Shown: piece by piece, positions 54,198 through 63,188 of the stretch
How the letters are laid out: every line of letters begins with the position of its first letter
How positions within the stretch are numbered: position 1 is the first letter of the stretch
NCBI GenBank assembly: GCA_963703655.1
Contig: CAVPFA010000006.1
Location: forward strand, 124,001-188,000
Direction of reading: 5' to 3'
DNA: 64,000 nucleotides
Source: CAVPFA01 sp963703655
GTDB lineage: Bacteria; Actinomycetota; Acidimicrobiia; Acidimicrobiales; Bog-793
Translations under genes and position numbers: made by a program
The notes under the pieces: model-generated
Database searches by the model: none
The model's input: the letters and a program-made list of their open reading frames with translations, nothing else
Told to the model about the DNA's origin: nothing

Positions 54198-54979
54198 TCC
54201 TGCGTGCGTTCGAGAGCGAATGGATCAAGATGCGCCGAAGACGGCTTTGGTTCGGCAGCTATGGGGCCATCTCTGCGGTGGTCCTGCTGACGGCGATCGT
54301 GGCGGTCGCCGGCGCGCTTCACCATCCCGATCGCCAAGGTGACCTGACCCTCGCCCAACTCGGCTACGCCAGCGGGCTCAGCCAGGGGTTGAACCAGGCG
54401 GGTGTGCTTCTCGGAGCCGTCTCGTTCTCGATCGCTGCGGCTCAATTCGGCGGCGAGTTCGCGCACGGGACGCTTCGCAACCTCCTCGTGCGCGAGCCTC
54501 GCAGGGCCGCGCTCATGGCCGGCAAGTGCCTGGCGGTGCTCACCTTTCTGATCGGCGCGGTCGTGGCGGCGACGCTGATCAGCATCGGTGCCTCATTCGT
54601 CATGGCTCACCTCCGGGGAATCCCGACGGGCGCATGGACCTCGGGCGTCGGTATGGGCGACTTGGGGGTCGCGTTAGGCGACCTCGCGCTCTCGACCTGC
54701 GGATTCGCCATCGTCGGCATGGTCCTCGGGCTGGTGCTCCGCTCGTCGGTCATCGCGATCGGGGCCGGGCTTGCCCTCTTGCTTCCGGTCGAGACGATCC
54801 TCACCGACGCGGTGCCCGAGTCCGCCCGCTGGCTGCCCGGTCAGCTGCTCGAGGCGATCGGCCAGGGCGGGTCGACGCATGCGCCGTTCGCGGCTGCGCT
54901 GGTCACGGTGTCGGCGTATCTGATCGGCCTCGTCGCGATCACGATGATGGTGTTCGTCCGGCGGGACGTGACGGCGTGA
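54188..54979 (+). CDS. ABC-2 type transporter permease
   Basis: Membrane partner of the preceding ATPase. The 263-residue protein has about six hydrophobic helices, an N-terminal ILRAFESEWIKMRRRR typical of ABC-2 permeases, and the EFAHGTLRNLLVREPRRAALMAGK coupling segment. GTG at 54188 is chosen because it overlaps the ATPase stop; the upstream in-frame sequence lies within that gene. Substrate is unknown. Confidence 0.85.
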   Translation: MVVILRAFESEWIKMRRRRLWFGSYGAISAVVLLTAIVAVAGALHHPDRQGDLTLAQLGYASGLSQGLNQAGVLLGAVSFSIAAAQFGGEFAHGTLRNLLVREPRRAALMAGKCLAVLTFLIGAVVAATLISIGASFVMAHLRGIPTGAWTSGVGMGDLGVALGDLALSTCGFAIVGMVLGLVLRSSVIAIGAGLALLLPVETILTDAVPESARWLPGQLLEAIGQGGSTHAPFAAALVTVSAYLIGLVAITMMVFVRRDVTA

Positions 54980-55136
54980 AGAGGCGCGTTTCCGAACCGT
55001 TCTGACCACACGACCACACGACCTTGCACCACAATCACAAACTTTGCATGAGTTTGGGTGCGAACGCGGTTTCTGCACCAAAAGGGGTCTCGCTGGCACG
55101 TCTAGGTAGGCAACACCCGTCGTTTACGCTGGTCAG
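54980..55136. other. Boundary between core genes and lower-GC accessory segment
   Basis: A 157-bp gene-free stretch that is clearly lower in GC than the region before it. It carries ACACGACCACACGACC (a short direct repeat) and AAACTTTGCATGAGTTT (an imperfect inverted repeat). From here on codon use is less GC biased. No tRNA or attachment core was recognised. Confidence 0.5.
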
Positions 55137-55859
55137 ATGGCTAGTGCTCCGTCGTTGCGAGATCGCACGACCTTTTGGCTCGCCATTGCTGGAGTACTAG
55201 CCGTGCTGGGTGGCACGCCCGTACTTATCGCGGGCACGGCTGCTGCCACCGTCGGCATCACGCCGTGGTCGTCGTCCTGGTTCATCTTTGGATTTGCCGT
55301 TCTTGTTGTCGCTGGAGTCTGCGTGCTGTGGTCCGTCGTCTTGTATGTGGCGCATCACCACGCTGAAGGACACTGGTGCCCAGACCCCGAAGCCCACGTC
55401 GCTCCGACGCCGGTCGTTCGGTTGCCACCACAACAGCCGCTGACAAACTTTCCAACCCAACCCCTTGTCTCCGTGATGTCTTCGACGGCAGGTGAGACAC
55501 GAGACACTCAGCGCTTACGATCCGCCCTCCGCCAAATGCGCACGGAGCTGCTCAGCGCGACTAAACAACTCAAGCGCGCCGTGGAATCTGGACACTACTG
55601 GTCGAGCGGCGAACCGTCGCCATCTCTGGGTGCGTGGAAGCGGAATCGCAAGCAGTTGGCTGAGCGCCCCGGCATGGGTGGGTTGATCGACGCGATGACC
55701 CATGCCTCAAGCGAGGTCGGCAGGGTTGCCGCGTTGCAACTACCGCGAATGTTTCAGAATCGCGAGGTCTACGCGAAAGATCGACTGCCGGAGGTCGTTG
55801 CTGCACTGGAGGACGCTCTACATCAGGTTTCGGCACGTCTGGACGCGATGGGTAGCTAG
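55137..55859 (+). CDS. Hypothetical protein, two N-terminal membrane helices
   Basis: Unrecognised 240-residue protein. Two helices (about residues 13-40 and 47-71) are followed by a Pro-rich linker (APTPVVRLPPQQPL) and a cytoplasmic or external helical domain with QRLRSALRQMRTELLSATKQ, likely a coiled coil. The lower GC and lack of recognisable relatives suggest acquired DNA. A distant relation to membrane-tethered effector or immunity proteins cannot be judged. No function is proposed. Confidence 0.6.
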   Translation: MASAPSLRDRTTFWLAIAGVLAVLGGTPVLIAGTAAATVGITPWSSSWFIFGFAVLVVAGVCVLWSVVLYVAHHHAEGHWCPDPEAHVAPTPVVRLPPQQPLTNFPTQPLVSVMSSTAGETRDTQRLRSALRQMRTELLSATKQLKRAVESGHYWSSGEPSPSLGAWKRNRKQLAERPGMGGLIDAMTHASSEVGRVAALQLPRMFQNREVYAKDRLPEVVAALEDALHQVSARLDAMGS

Positions 55860-55922
55860 AGGTGAAGCGGAGGACCCGAACCGCACGCGGGCCGCTCGCG
55901 CAGCGCTGAACAATCACGGCCG

Positions 55923-56246
55923 GTGACGCGCTCTTCACCCGACGCCGCCCGCGAAGTAGGCGAGTTGCAACTACCATCGAGCAGCGTGGGGAAGCGGCGT
56001 ATCAATCTCCCTGGTCTGGGCGTAACCGAAGTGGAGACGGTCGGATTCCGCGAGACTGGTGAATACTGGAACGAGTATTTGCTGGACGACGGCACCCTTG
56101 TTCGAATCAAATTGGTTGTCGGATCGGTTTATCGCGTTCCAGACAAGTATGACGCCGAGGGAAATCCCATGTATGTCATTAACTCCACCAATGTCGTCAA
56201 GATCGACGCTCCCGATGAACTGAGGGAACTGAGGGAACAAGGATGA
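55923..56246 (+). CDS. Small conserved-looking protein upstream of a HicB/HicA-like pair
   Basis: A 107-residue protein with a compact beta-rich core: INLPGLGVTEVETVGFRETG, EYLLDDGTLVRIKLVVGSVYRV, and YDAEGNPMYVINSTNVVKID. The regular alternation of hydrophobic residues suggests a small single domain. No named family was recognised. It overlaps the next gene by four bases (ATGA), so the two are translated together. Local GC content is about 50 percent, far below the window average. GTG start at 55923. Confidence 0.65.
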   Translation: MTRSSPDAAREVGELQLPSSSVGKRRINLPGLGVTEVETVGFRETGEYWNEYLLDDGTLVRIKLVVGSVYRVPDKYDAEGNPMYVINSTNVVKIDAPDELRELREQG

Positions 56247-56617
56247 CTGCGTTACCAAATGAGACAGAGTGGTCGTGGGACGTTCGCTTACCAGCTACCC
56301 GACAGTCGTGGCAGCGCGCCGAGACTCAAGTGGTGGTCGCTGCGACGTCAGACCCTAGAGCAGGACTCAGATTTCGCGAGGCACTTGTTGATGCATGGGT
56401 GGACGAGGCGGTGCGCCATGCGTGGAAGCGGGAACTTGAGCCGGGCTTGTGGATTGCAACTGTTGCTGGGGTAACTGGAGCTATGGCCGATGGTGACTCC
56501 GAGCAAGAGGTGACACGGAGACTGCCGACTGTGCTGCACGATTGGGCGTGGCTCAAGATCGATGATGGTGACCGTGACATTCCTGTGATCGGCGGGGTTG
56601 ATCTGAACCGCTTCTGA
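56243..56617 (+). CDS. HicB-like antitoxin candidate
   Basis: A 124-residue protein whose C-terminal half resembles the partial RNase-H-like fold of HicB antitoxins: ELEPGLWIATVAGVTGAMADGDSEQEVTRRL (residues about 65-95, as consecutive blocks) fits the HicB pattern of a strand, a turn and a helix following a G-D/S-E-E-type motif. It lacks an evident C-terminal HTH or ribbon-helix-helix DNA-binding domain. A HicA-like gene follows 14 bp later. The call rests on pattern resemblance and context only. Confidence 0.5.
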   Translation: MTALPNETEWSWDVRLPATRQSWQRAETQVVVAATSDPRAGLRFREALVDAWVDEAVRHAWKRELEPGLWIATVAGVTGAMADGDSEQEVTRRLPTVLHDWAWLKIDDGDRDIPVIGGVDLNRF

Positions 56618-56631
56618 GCGGTGACAATCCC

Positions 56632-56946
56632 TTGCCGCTACCAGCCACTACCACCCGATTAGACCTGATTACGGGTCTGAGCCGGTTCAATTTCGATGGA
56701 CCTCGCAAGGGGCGCAGCCGCGAACCTTTTATGACACGAGGGAAGCTCAAGGTCAGCATCCCGAACGAACACAGAACAGACATTCCGCGTGCTCTGCTCG
56801 CACAGATTCTGTATAACGCTGGCATCAGCGAGGACGAGTGGTTAGGGGGCGAAGGTACTGTACCGCAGACTCAACCCTCATCCTCACCCCCGTCGTCTCC
56901 GCCGCCACGAAGAAGGGTACGAGCACCAGGTCAACCGCATCTCTGA
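56632..56946 (+). CDS. HicA-like toxin candidate lacking the catalytic histidine
   Basis: A 104-residue protein. Residues about 10-72 follow the HicA double-stranded-RNA-binding-like fold: LDLITGLSRFNFDGPRKG, then RGKLKVSIPNEHRTDIPRAL and LLAQILYNAGISEDEWL, matching the family phrase of IPNpH...DI...LL..IL.qAGIs.eeW. The position normally holding the catalytic His (GxxHxF) is Glu31 here (GRSREPFM), so ribonuclease activity may be lost. The C-terminal 30 residues are Pro/Ser/Arg rich. The TTG start is preferred as it gives the canonical LPxLxxxELI N-terminus. It may be an inactivated toxin or a divergent relative. Confidence 0.6.
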   Translation: MPLPATTTRLDLITGLSRFNFDGPRKGRSREPFMTRGKLKVSIPNEHRTDIPRALLAQILYNAGISEDEWLGGEGTVPQTQPSSSPPSSPPPRRRVRAPGQPHL

Positions 56947-56993
56947 ATCTGCGTCGAGTTTGGGTCTACTAACGGACAGATCGCTAGAAGTAA

Positions 56994-58018
56994 CTACCCC
57001 GCCAGTTTAGGCTGCCCGCCAAAACTCGGCATGTCCAGTCCGATCTCGTGAATGCACGCGATCAGCACGCACAGGTTGTGAGCGACCACCTTGCACAGCA
57101 CTTCGTTGAACTGGCCGATTTCGGACTTGCTGCGAAGCGAGTCTCCGAACTTGGCCTTGATCATCGAGAACGTGGTCTCGACGTTGGACCGCTGGTGGTA
57201 GCGGGAAAGAAACGTGTCCCGCTGGTAACTGAACATGTGGTACATCTTCGACCAGGTAGAACCCCAAGGGAGGGGCTGCCAGGCAGGCAAACCTGGGATG
57301 GCCGGGGCACCCCTGAACGGGATGAACGGCGTACCGCCAGCTTCGGCGACCGCTTGCAGATTGGTCTTGCCCGAGTAAGCCTTGTCGGCCATAACGTCGC
57401 GCAACTCGAAGTTCGCCGCGGTCTGCGTGAGCAGAGGCATGAACTGGCGATAGTCGGACGATCCGGCTCCGTGATTCCGGGTCATCTCGACTGCGGTGAC
57501 GATGTTGGTGCGAACGCCCGTCATGGCGTGGAGCTTGACCCATACGCGCCTGGTCTTTTCCTTGCCCCACTTCTCGTCATACCAACGGGCGAACCGGCAG
57601 GTGGTGAAGCCCGTCGCGTCGGCGGCGAAGTCAGTCTCGACACCTTTGAGGGGCATTGCGGACAACTCGACAAGGGCCTTGAGAACCGGAGTCATCTCGG
57701 GCGATCGCAGGTACCGCAACACGGAGTTGAAATGCGGGTCCTGGTCGGTCAAGCCCTTCGCTGTGGACTCACGAACGTCGCTGTCGAACCGGCGAGCGGA
57801 CAGACCCGCGTAGACCTTTGCAACCGCCGTGAACGCCATGTCGCTCATCGGCAAGCGCGGACGCCCGCGGCCTTGGGGAGGGTTGGCAACCGTGGAGCAC
57901 AGATCCGCCAACATCGGCATGAACGTGTCCTTCTCGGCACACTGAGCGGCGTTGTAAGCCTTCCAGTCCTGCGTGTAGGTCACCGTGACGTTCTCGGCGA
58001 CCATCTCGCCGTCCGAGT
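56994..58018 (-). pseudogene. SWIM-type DDE transposase, 3' part, split by the IS21 insertion
   Basis: C-terminal four fifths of a DDE transposase related to the IS4/IS5 superfamily: ADATGFTTCRFARWYDEKWG (first Asp), DVMADKAYSGKTNLQAVAEA (second Asp) and RSNVETTFSMIKAKFG (Glu), with RGRPRLPMSDMAF near the front. Its reading frame continues to the insertion point in the sequence ...YNS-DGEMVAE. The missing N-terminus is at 63747-63990. An in-frame ATG at 58031 belongs to the inserted element and is not the real start. The left end of this element could not be placed: no inverted repeat was identified near 56950-56990. Confidence 0.9.
58014..58018. repeat. Target duplication CGAGT, left copy
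   Basis: CGAGT at 58014-58018 and 63742-63746 flanks the IS21-family element directly. On the transposase coding strand the site is ACTCG. Joining the two flanks over one copy restores the frame as Tyr-Asn-Ser-Asp. Confidence 0.85.
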
Positions 58019-58023
58019 TGTTG

Positions 58024-58088
58024 GCGATCACTGAAAGTCGCGTTCTGTGATCACGCGCTTTCGCGATCGGCGATCATCGAAATTCGCG
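58024..58088. repeat. Three left terminal repeats of the IS21 element
   Basis: Three 19-bp copies at 58024-58042, 58047-58065 and 58070-58088, 23 bp apart, close to GCGATCACTGAAAGTCGCG. The same motif recurs inverted at the right end. Multiple terminal transposase-binding repeats are a feature of IS21-family elements. Confidence 0.85.
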
Positions 58089-58119
58089 GTCGGCTGAGTC
58101 CCGGGCCGGCGATTTAAGG

Positions 58120-58923
58120 TTAGCGGTCCCTCCTCTCTCCGTCCTTCGAAGGTGTCTTCGAGGTTGCCGTTGCGAGCGCCTGGTGCTCTCGCATGCGCCA
58201 GGACTGCCCTTTGATGTTGAAGACGATCGCCCGGTGCATTAGACGGTCGAGGATCGCCGCTGCGACGACAGCATCTCCGAGGATCTCCCCCCATTCGGGC
58301 AGCCCGCGATTGGTCGTGACGATCGTCGAGTGACCGACCTCGTAACGGCGGTTCACGACCTGGAACAAGGCGGTCGCCTCGGCTCGTCCCATCGGGATCA
58401 GGCCCACGTCGTCGATGACGAGGACCGAGGGTGCGACGTAGGTCCGGAGCTTGTGGTTGAAGGTCCCTTCCAACAACGCGTGGCCGAGGTTGCGCACCAT
58501 CTCGTCCGCGGAGCTGAAGTAGCCGCGATAGCCGGCCTCGACGGCCAAGATAGCGAGCGCCGTCGCCAGGTGCGATTTGCCGCACCCGGGCTGGCCGAGG
58601 AACAGGATCGGCCTTCCCTCGGTCACAAAGCGCAGCGTCACGAGGTCCATGACGAGCTTTTTGTCGACCGACGGCTGGAAGGAGAAGTCGAACTCCTCGA
58701 TCGTCTTGCGTCCCGGGAAGCGGGCGAAGCGAAGGCGCGCCGCCAGGCGCCGGTTACGCGTCGCCCGGGCTTGTTCGGAGATGACCCGCTCGAGGTAGAC
58801 CACCGGCGGCCAGTCGCTTGCCAGGGCCTCCTCGGCCAGGGTGGCGAAGCATTCGGCCGCGGCGTCGAGGCCGAGATAGCCGAGGTCGTCCTTCAGTCGC
58901 TCATAGGGCGAGGCGCTCGTCAT
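58120..58923 (-). CDS. istB: IS21-family transposition helper ATPase IstB
   Basis: AAA+ helper protein of the IS21 transposition system, 267 residues. It has FLGQPGCGKSHLATAL (Walker A), VLVIDDVGLIPMG (Walker B), STIVTTNRGLPEWGEILGD and DRLMHRAIVFNIKGQSWR near the C-terminus. The ATG overlaps the istA stop by four bases, the usual istAB arrangement. The reading frame is intact, so the helper could still act in trans. Confidence 0.95.
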   Translation of the reverse strand: MTSASPYERLKDDLGYLGLDAAAECFATLAEEALASDWPPVVYLERVISEQARATRNRRLAARLRFARFPGRKTIEEFDFSFQPSVDKKLVMDLVTLRFVTEGRPILFLGQPGCGKSHLATALAILAVEAGYRGYFSSADEMVRNLGHALLEGTFNHKLRTYVAPSVLVIDDVGLIPMGRAEATALFQVVNRRYEVGHSTIVTTNRGLPEWGEILGDAVVAAAILDRLMHRAIVFNIKGQSWRMREHQALATATSKTPSKDGERRDR

Positions 58924-59825
58924 CGGTAACCCCCGTCGAGGTCGTAACGGGAGAGGTCGACCGCTGCCACCGCGTAGTCGGTGGCTTTGGTCACACTGCG
59001 CTCGAGGACCCGAACGCGCCGCCGCACCGGGAGATGGCGGCCGAGAGCTTCGGCCTCGGCAGCTCTGCGGTGGACCGGGTCCCAGATCGTGCCCGTGCCG
59101 GGAAGGCCAACCCGGTGCAGCGCCACGCGCCGTCCGGCAAGGCGGATCTCGAGCACGTCTTCGCCGAGCGGCGAACGGCACTCGACGAGCTGGCCCAAAG
59201 CGTCCGGCGGGACCGAGTAGGAGACGCCTCGCCATTCGACGAGGGGAAGCACAGGATGCACCCGTCGTGGCTCGACATAGGCGGCGTCAAAGCGCACCCG
59301 CGGGAGCACGGCCATCATCGGGCCCTCGAGCGGCAGCCGTTCGATCGGAGGCACGCCGGTCGTGCGATGGGGCCGATTGTGTACCCGGGTCGAAAGGAAG
59401 CTCTCGCCGCGGGAGTTCACCTCGGCGATGCTGCTCGGTGGGTCCAAGACGAGCTCTTCTAAGAAGCTCTCCTTCAGGTCCCGGAAGGGGCGCTCGATCT
59501 TGCCCTTGCGCTTGGCGTCCCTCGGGGCACAGAACACCATCGCCGTGCCGTGCAGGCGGGCGAAGTCGAGCACGGGCGAGTGCAGCACAAAGCGCCTCCC
59601 GCGAGAGCTTCCGAGGGCGCCCATCCTGTCGGTGCGCGAGAAGTAGGGCACGCCACCGGCGGCCTCGTAGAACGAGGCGAGGCCCTCCAAGGTGTGGTTC
59701 TGGTCGATCGAGGGGGCGAACCACCACTTGCGCCAGCGCGACCACGAGAGGATCGCCCCGAAGCAGTGGAGCTCGCCGAGGCCGAAGAGCTCACCGAAGT
59801 CGCAGCAGTCCGACCAGTCGAACTG
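58920..59825 (-). pseudogene. istA: IS21 transposase IstA, 3' part, split by the RIT insertion
   Basis: C-terminal 301 residues of IstA, starting within the catalytic core: QFDWSDCCDFGELF (first catalytic Asp), then FGAILSWSRWRKWWFA, GALGSSRGRRFVLHSP, CAPRDAKRKGKIERPFRDLK (Glu in the KGKIERPF motif) and a beta-barrel C-terminus. The frame is open from the RIT junction at 59825 to the stop at 58920. The N-terminal 125 codons are at 63189-63563. Joined across one GAATGT the product is 426 residues. Confidence 0.9.
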
Positions 59826-59890
59826 ACATTCTTATGCGGCGTCCGGAAATATGCGGCGTGGAGTGCTGAAAGGCAGTGTTGTGGCTGGCC
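59826..59890. repeat. Left terminal inverted repeat of the RIT element (65 bp)
   Basis: A 65-bp sequence beginning ACATTCTTATGCGGCG that recurs as an exact inverted copy at 63104-63168. It contains two ATGCGGCGT motifs. A further inverted half-site, CTCCACGCCGCATATT (59900-59915), lies just inside and overlaps the ritC stop codon, matching 59848-59863 in the opposite direction. Confidence 0.95.
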
Positions 59891-59914
59891 GAGGGGCTCC
59901 TCCACGCCGCATAT

Positions 59915-60908
59915 TCACAGGGCTTCTAGGAACGCGAGAAGCGCGTCGGGTGGGCGGTATCGGCCCGACCGCGTACGCGGTGGTGCGGTCTTAGCGAGGG
60001 CATTTTCCTTGAGGCCGAGGTCGGCGTGGAGGTAAACGCCGTAGGTTGTGCGGATGTCCTCGTGTCCGAGCCAGAGAGCGATGGTGGCCGTGTCGACTCC
60101 GTGACGCAGAAGGTTCATCGCGCAGCTGTGTCTCAGCACGTGTGGAGAAACATCCTTGCCTGAGAGGGACGGGCAGACGGCAGCGGCAGCGGCGACGTGT
60201 CGCTCGACGAGACGACGGATAGCGTCGCGGCTCAGCGGTCCACCCCTCGGCCCCGGAAATAGCGGATCCGAAGGTGCGGCCCCGCGTTCGTCGAGCCAGG
60301 CGCGGAGGAGCGCCCGGGTCTCTTTGCGCAGTGGGGTTATCCGCTCCTTGCGCCCCTTGCCGTGGCAGCGCACGTGGGCCCCGGTGCCGAGAACTACGGC
60401 CGCGCAGGTGAGTCCGCTGAGCTCGCTGACGCGCAGTCCCGTCTCTAGCGCGAGCACCAAGAGGGCATGGTCCCGCCGTCCGATCCAGCTCGAGCAGTCC
60501 GGCGCGTCCAGCAGTGCCTTCATCTCGTCTTCGGTGAGATAGGTGACGAGGGCCCTGTCGGTCCGTTTTGGCGGGATGGCGAGCACCCGTTGGATCAACG
60601 CGGCGTGCTCAGGATGACGGTAGGCGGCGAAATGGAACAGCGAGCGGATGGCAGTCAATCTGGCGTTGCGTGTCCGGACACTCACGGCTCGTTCTGTCTC
60701 CAGGTGGTTGAGGAACGCCCCGATGAGCTGGGCGTCGAGGTCCTCGAGCGTGAGCTCGTGTGGTGCCCTGCCGGTGTGGCGCTGGGCAAAGCGCAGCAGG
60801 AGGCAAAACGCATCCCGGTAGGCGGCCACTGTGTGATGGCTCGCCTCACGCTGGCCGATCAACCGCTCGGTGAAGAAGGCCTCGAGCAGCGGTGCCGAGC
60901 GCGCTCAT
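59915..60908 (-). CDS. ritC: Tyrosine recombinase RitC (one frameshift)
   Basis: Third recombinase of the trio, 330 residues once one extra G near 60893 is removed (giving MSALAPLLEAFFTERLIGQR). The core-binding domain is residues about 10-110. Catalytic residues are Arg in ETGLRVSELSGLTC, HxxR in HVLRHSCAMNLLRHG, His in LGHEDIRTTYGVY and the Tyr of that same segment. The ATG at 60908 overlaps the ritB stop. As written, a frame break occurs before residue 20, so translation may instead start at MIGQREASHHTV, leaving the catalytic domain intact. Confidence 0.88.
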
Positions 60909-61830
60909 CGCTTCGCCTCCGCGAGCGTTTCGACTCGATCGACGACGAGTTCGAGCAGTTCCGGAACGCCGGTCAGATACCAGTAGGTCGTGGCCGGCAT
61001 GACGTGGCCCAAGAAGGTGGACAGCAGCGGCAGGCGACGTTCGACATCGAGGCCGTCGCGATACCAGCTGATCACGCACCGAACCGCAAAAGCGTGTCTC
61101 AGGTCGTGAAGCCTTGGCCTTCGGCCTCGACCCGAATCAATGAGCCCGGCGTCGCGCACGAGGCAGGAACCGACGGTGCTCACGTTGTCGCGCAGCAACC
61201 GCGTTCCCGTTGTCGAAGTGAAGAAGCTCGGTGACTTCGGACTGAGCCGTCGCTGGTCTCTCCGGCGTGCGTAGGCGGCGAGCGCTCCCACCGTCGTCGG
61301 GTGTAGCGGCAACTGCCGTGATTTCCCGAACTTCGAATTGCGGATGGTGAGCAGCCCTTGGTCGAGGTCGACATCGTTCCGATCGAGACGGACGGCCTCG
61401 CCCACCCTCATGCCGGTGACCGAGAGGAGCCCGATCACGGTCCGGTAGGTGTCGGCTCGGTGCTCTGTGGGAAGGCGTCCGGCCGCCGCCATCAGCCGGT
61501 CGATGTCCTCGTCGGAGTAGATGTAGGGCACGATCCGGTGGCTTGGCTCGCGGATGAGCCCGACCGGTGGGACTTCGGTCGCAGGGTCGAGAGCGACGAG
61601 GTAGCGGGCGAAGCCGCGAGCCACCCGCAGCTTGGCCGTCCACCACAGGGGGAAGCGTCTGGAGGCTGCTTGGCCCACGCCAGAGCGTCCGCAATCGTCA
61701 GGTGCTTCGCGTCAGATGCCTCGAGGTGGGCGACGAAGTGTCTGAGCAGACGGCCGTCCTCGGTGAGCTTGTAGCCCATGGCCCGTCGAGTGGCCAGATA
61801 GTCGGCAGCGATGGAAGAGAAGTCGTTCAT
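60905..61830 (-). CDS. ritB: Tyrosine recombinase RitB (one frameshift)
   Basis: Second recombinase of the trio. One C seems to be missing from a C run near 61655 (CGCTTCCCCCTGTGG); adding it gives 308 residues starting MNDFSSIAADYLATRRAMGY. Catalytic residues are Arg in TGMRVGEAVRLDRND, HxxR in LHDLRHAFAVRC, His in STFLGHVMPATTYWYLTG and the Tyr in that segment. The ATG overlaps the ritA stop and its own stop overlaps the ritC start. Confidence 0.88.
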
Positions 61831-63009
61831 CGCTCGGCCCCCGGCCACGGCATCGCGAGTTCGCGCAATGCGAGATGGTCGACCTTGGCGTAGATGACCG
61901 TGCTGGCAACGCTGCGGTGACGCAGGACCTGAGCCACCTCCGAAAGCGACGCTCCGGCGCGCAGCATCTCGGTCCCCGCGGTGTGGCGCAGACGATGGGC
62001 CCCGAAGCTTCCGAGCCCAGCCCGCTCGCTCGCAGACGCGCACCACCTCGCTCACCCCTTGCGGGGCGAGCCCGCGCATCGGGGCGATCGCGCGTAAGAA
62101 CACCTCCCGCTCGGGACGCCGGGGTCGGCCTCGGCGCAGGTATGCGGCGACCGCTGCGCCCACGTCGGACGGCAGGGGCAGCTGCTCCTCGGTGCGTCCC
62201 TTGCCGCGCACCACGATCACCCCTGTCCTCCAGTCGATGTCGTCGAGGCGGAGGGCGGAGACCTCGGCGGCTCGTAGTCCGAGGCGGGCGAGCAGCACCA
62301 AGATTGCGTAATCACGCCTGCCGATCGCACGGCGTCGATCACAGCTCGCCAACAGCGCCGCAACCTCCGCGCTCCCAAGGCCTCGCGGCAGGCTGGTGCC
62401 GCTCCATCGCGCCACGGACGGCACCGCGCTCGCCAAGGGCGCGGTGATCAGCCCTTCGACCAATGCGAATCGCAGGAACGATCGCAGTCCGTTGACCAGA
62501 CGCTCAGCTGACCGTGGGCTCAAATGACGGCATTGGCGGGTCACGAACCTGCTGACGTCGCTCGCATCGAGATCGCGGAGCTCACGGCCTGAGTGCTCCG
62601 CCAACAACAACTCCGCGGTCTGCTCGCGAGCGATCACCGTCTTTCGCGCAAGACCCCGCTCGTCCAGTAGATACTGCCGATATCGGTCGACCAGCAACCC
62701 CTCCGAGGACTGCGGCAAAGGCGGAGTTGGCTCGGGCGTCACGCCAACTTCCCTCAGGTACTCGACCAGCCACACGAACGCCTTGGAGGTCGGCCAGGAC
62801 GATCCGTGGTGTGCATGAAGGTCCGAGAAGAACTCCTCCACCACCTCGGCGCTGAGCTCGCTGGCCGCCAGCCCCCGCTGGTGCAGGAACCTGCTCAGTC
62901 TCCCGACAAGCTTCATGTGCTTCGACGCCGTCGATTGTGAATACCCCAATGTCTTCAACTGACCGGCAATGCCGGTCGCCCACGGCGCCAGCGGTCCCTC
63001 GATCACCAT
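61827..63009 (-). CDS. ritA: Tyrosine recombinase RitA (one frameshift)
   Basis: First recombinase of the trio, about 393 residues once a one- or four-base excess near 62030 (GCGAGCGAGCGG, a repeated GAGC) is removed. An N-terminal extra helical region covers residues 1-110, then a SAM-like core-binding domain, then the catalytic domain with Arg in LGLRAAEVSALRLDD, HRLRHTAGTEMLRAG and LRHRSVASTVIYAKV (His and Tyr). GTG or ATG at 63009 (MVIEGPLAPWATG). All three catalytic sets in the trio are complete after correction, so the element could be active. Confidence 0.88.
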
Positions 63010-63103
63010 TGCTTCCTCCTCTCGGGAACTCCAGAAGGAAGAAGCTTGGGCCTCCGCAGACGTCCGCGATTATGCGGACTCCGTCAGAAGATCACACTGG
63101 CCC

Positions 63104-63168
63104 GGCCAGCCACAACACTGCCTTTCAGCACTCCACGCCGCATATTTCCGGACGCCGCATAAGAATGT
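63104..63168. repeat. Right terminal inverted repeat of the RIT element (65 bp)
   Basis: Exact inverted copy of 59826-59890, ending ...CGGACGCCGCATAAGAATGT. Just inside, TCCGCGATTATGCGGA (63063-63078) forms another short inverted repeat sharing TATGCGG with the terminal motif. A perfect match over 65 bp implies recent insertion or selection on both ends. Confidence 0.95.
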
Positions 63169-63188
63169 ATATGTGGAATTCCACATAG
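63169..63188. other. 20-bp palindromic spacer at the RIT right junction
   Basis: ATATGTGGAATTCCACATAG lies between the right inverted repeat and the ACATTC target copy. Its inner 18 bp (63170-63187) are a perfect palindrome centred on GAATTC. With the flanking GAATGT (63163-63168) and ACATTC (63189-63194) it makes a 32-bp palindrome with one mismatched pair. Nothing equivalent is at the left junction. Confidence 0.85.

Noticed and set aside
56600..56660. GTG at 56621 as start of the HicA-like gene
   Set aside because: It is in a different frame and meets a stop within a few codons; the TTG at 56632 gives the family-like N-terminus.
55020..56970. Attachment-site pair sharing GAGTTTGGGT near 55045 and 56957
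   Set aside because: Only ten bases match and neither copy abuts a recognisable element end, so chance is as likely.
58031..58031. ATG at 58031 as a native transposase start
   Set aside because: The codons before 58018 belong to the IS21 end, so the open frame there is a by-product of the insertion.
61492..63009. A single 505-residue recombinase
   Set aside because: It is a chance join: the frame passes from ritA through a frameshifted stretch into the ritB start. The real genes are separate.
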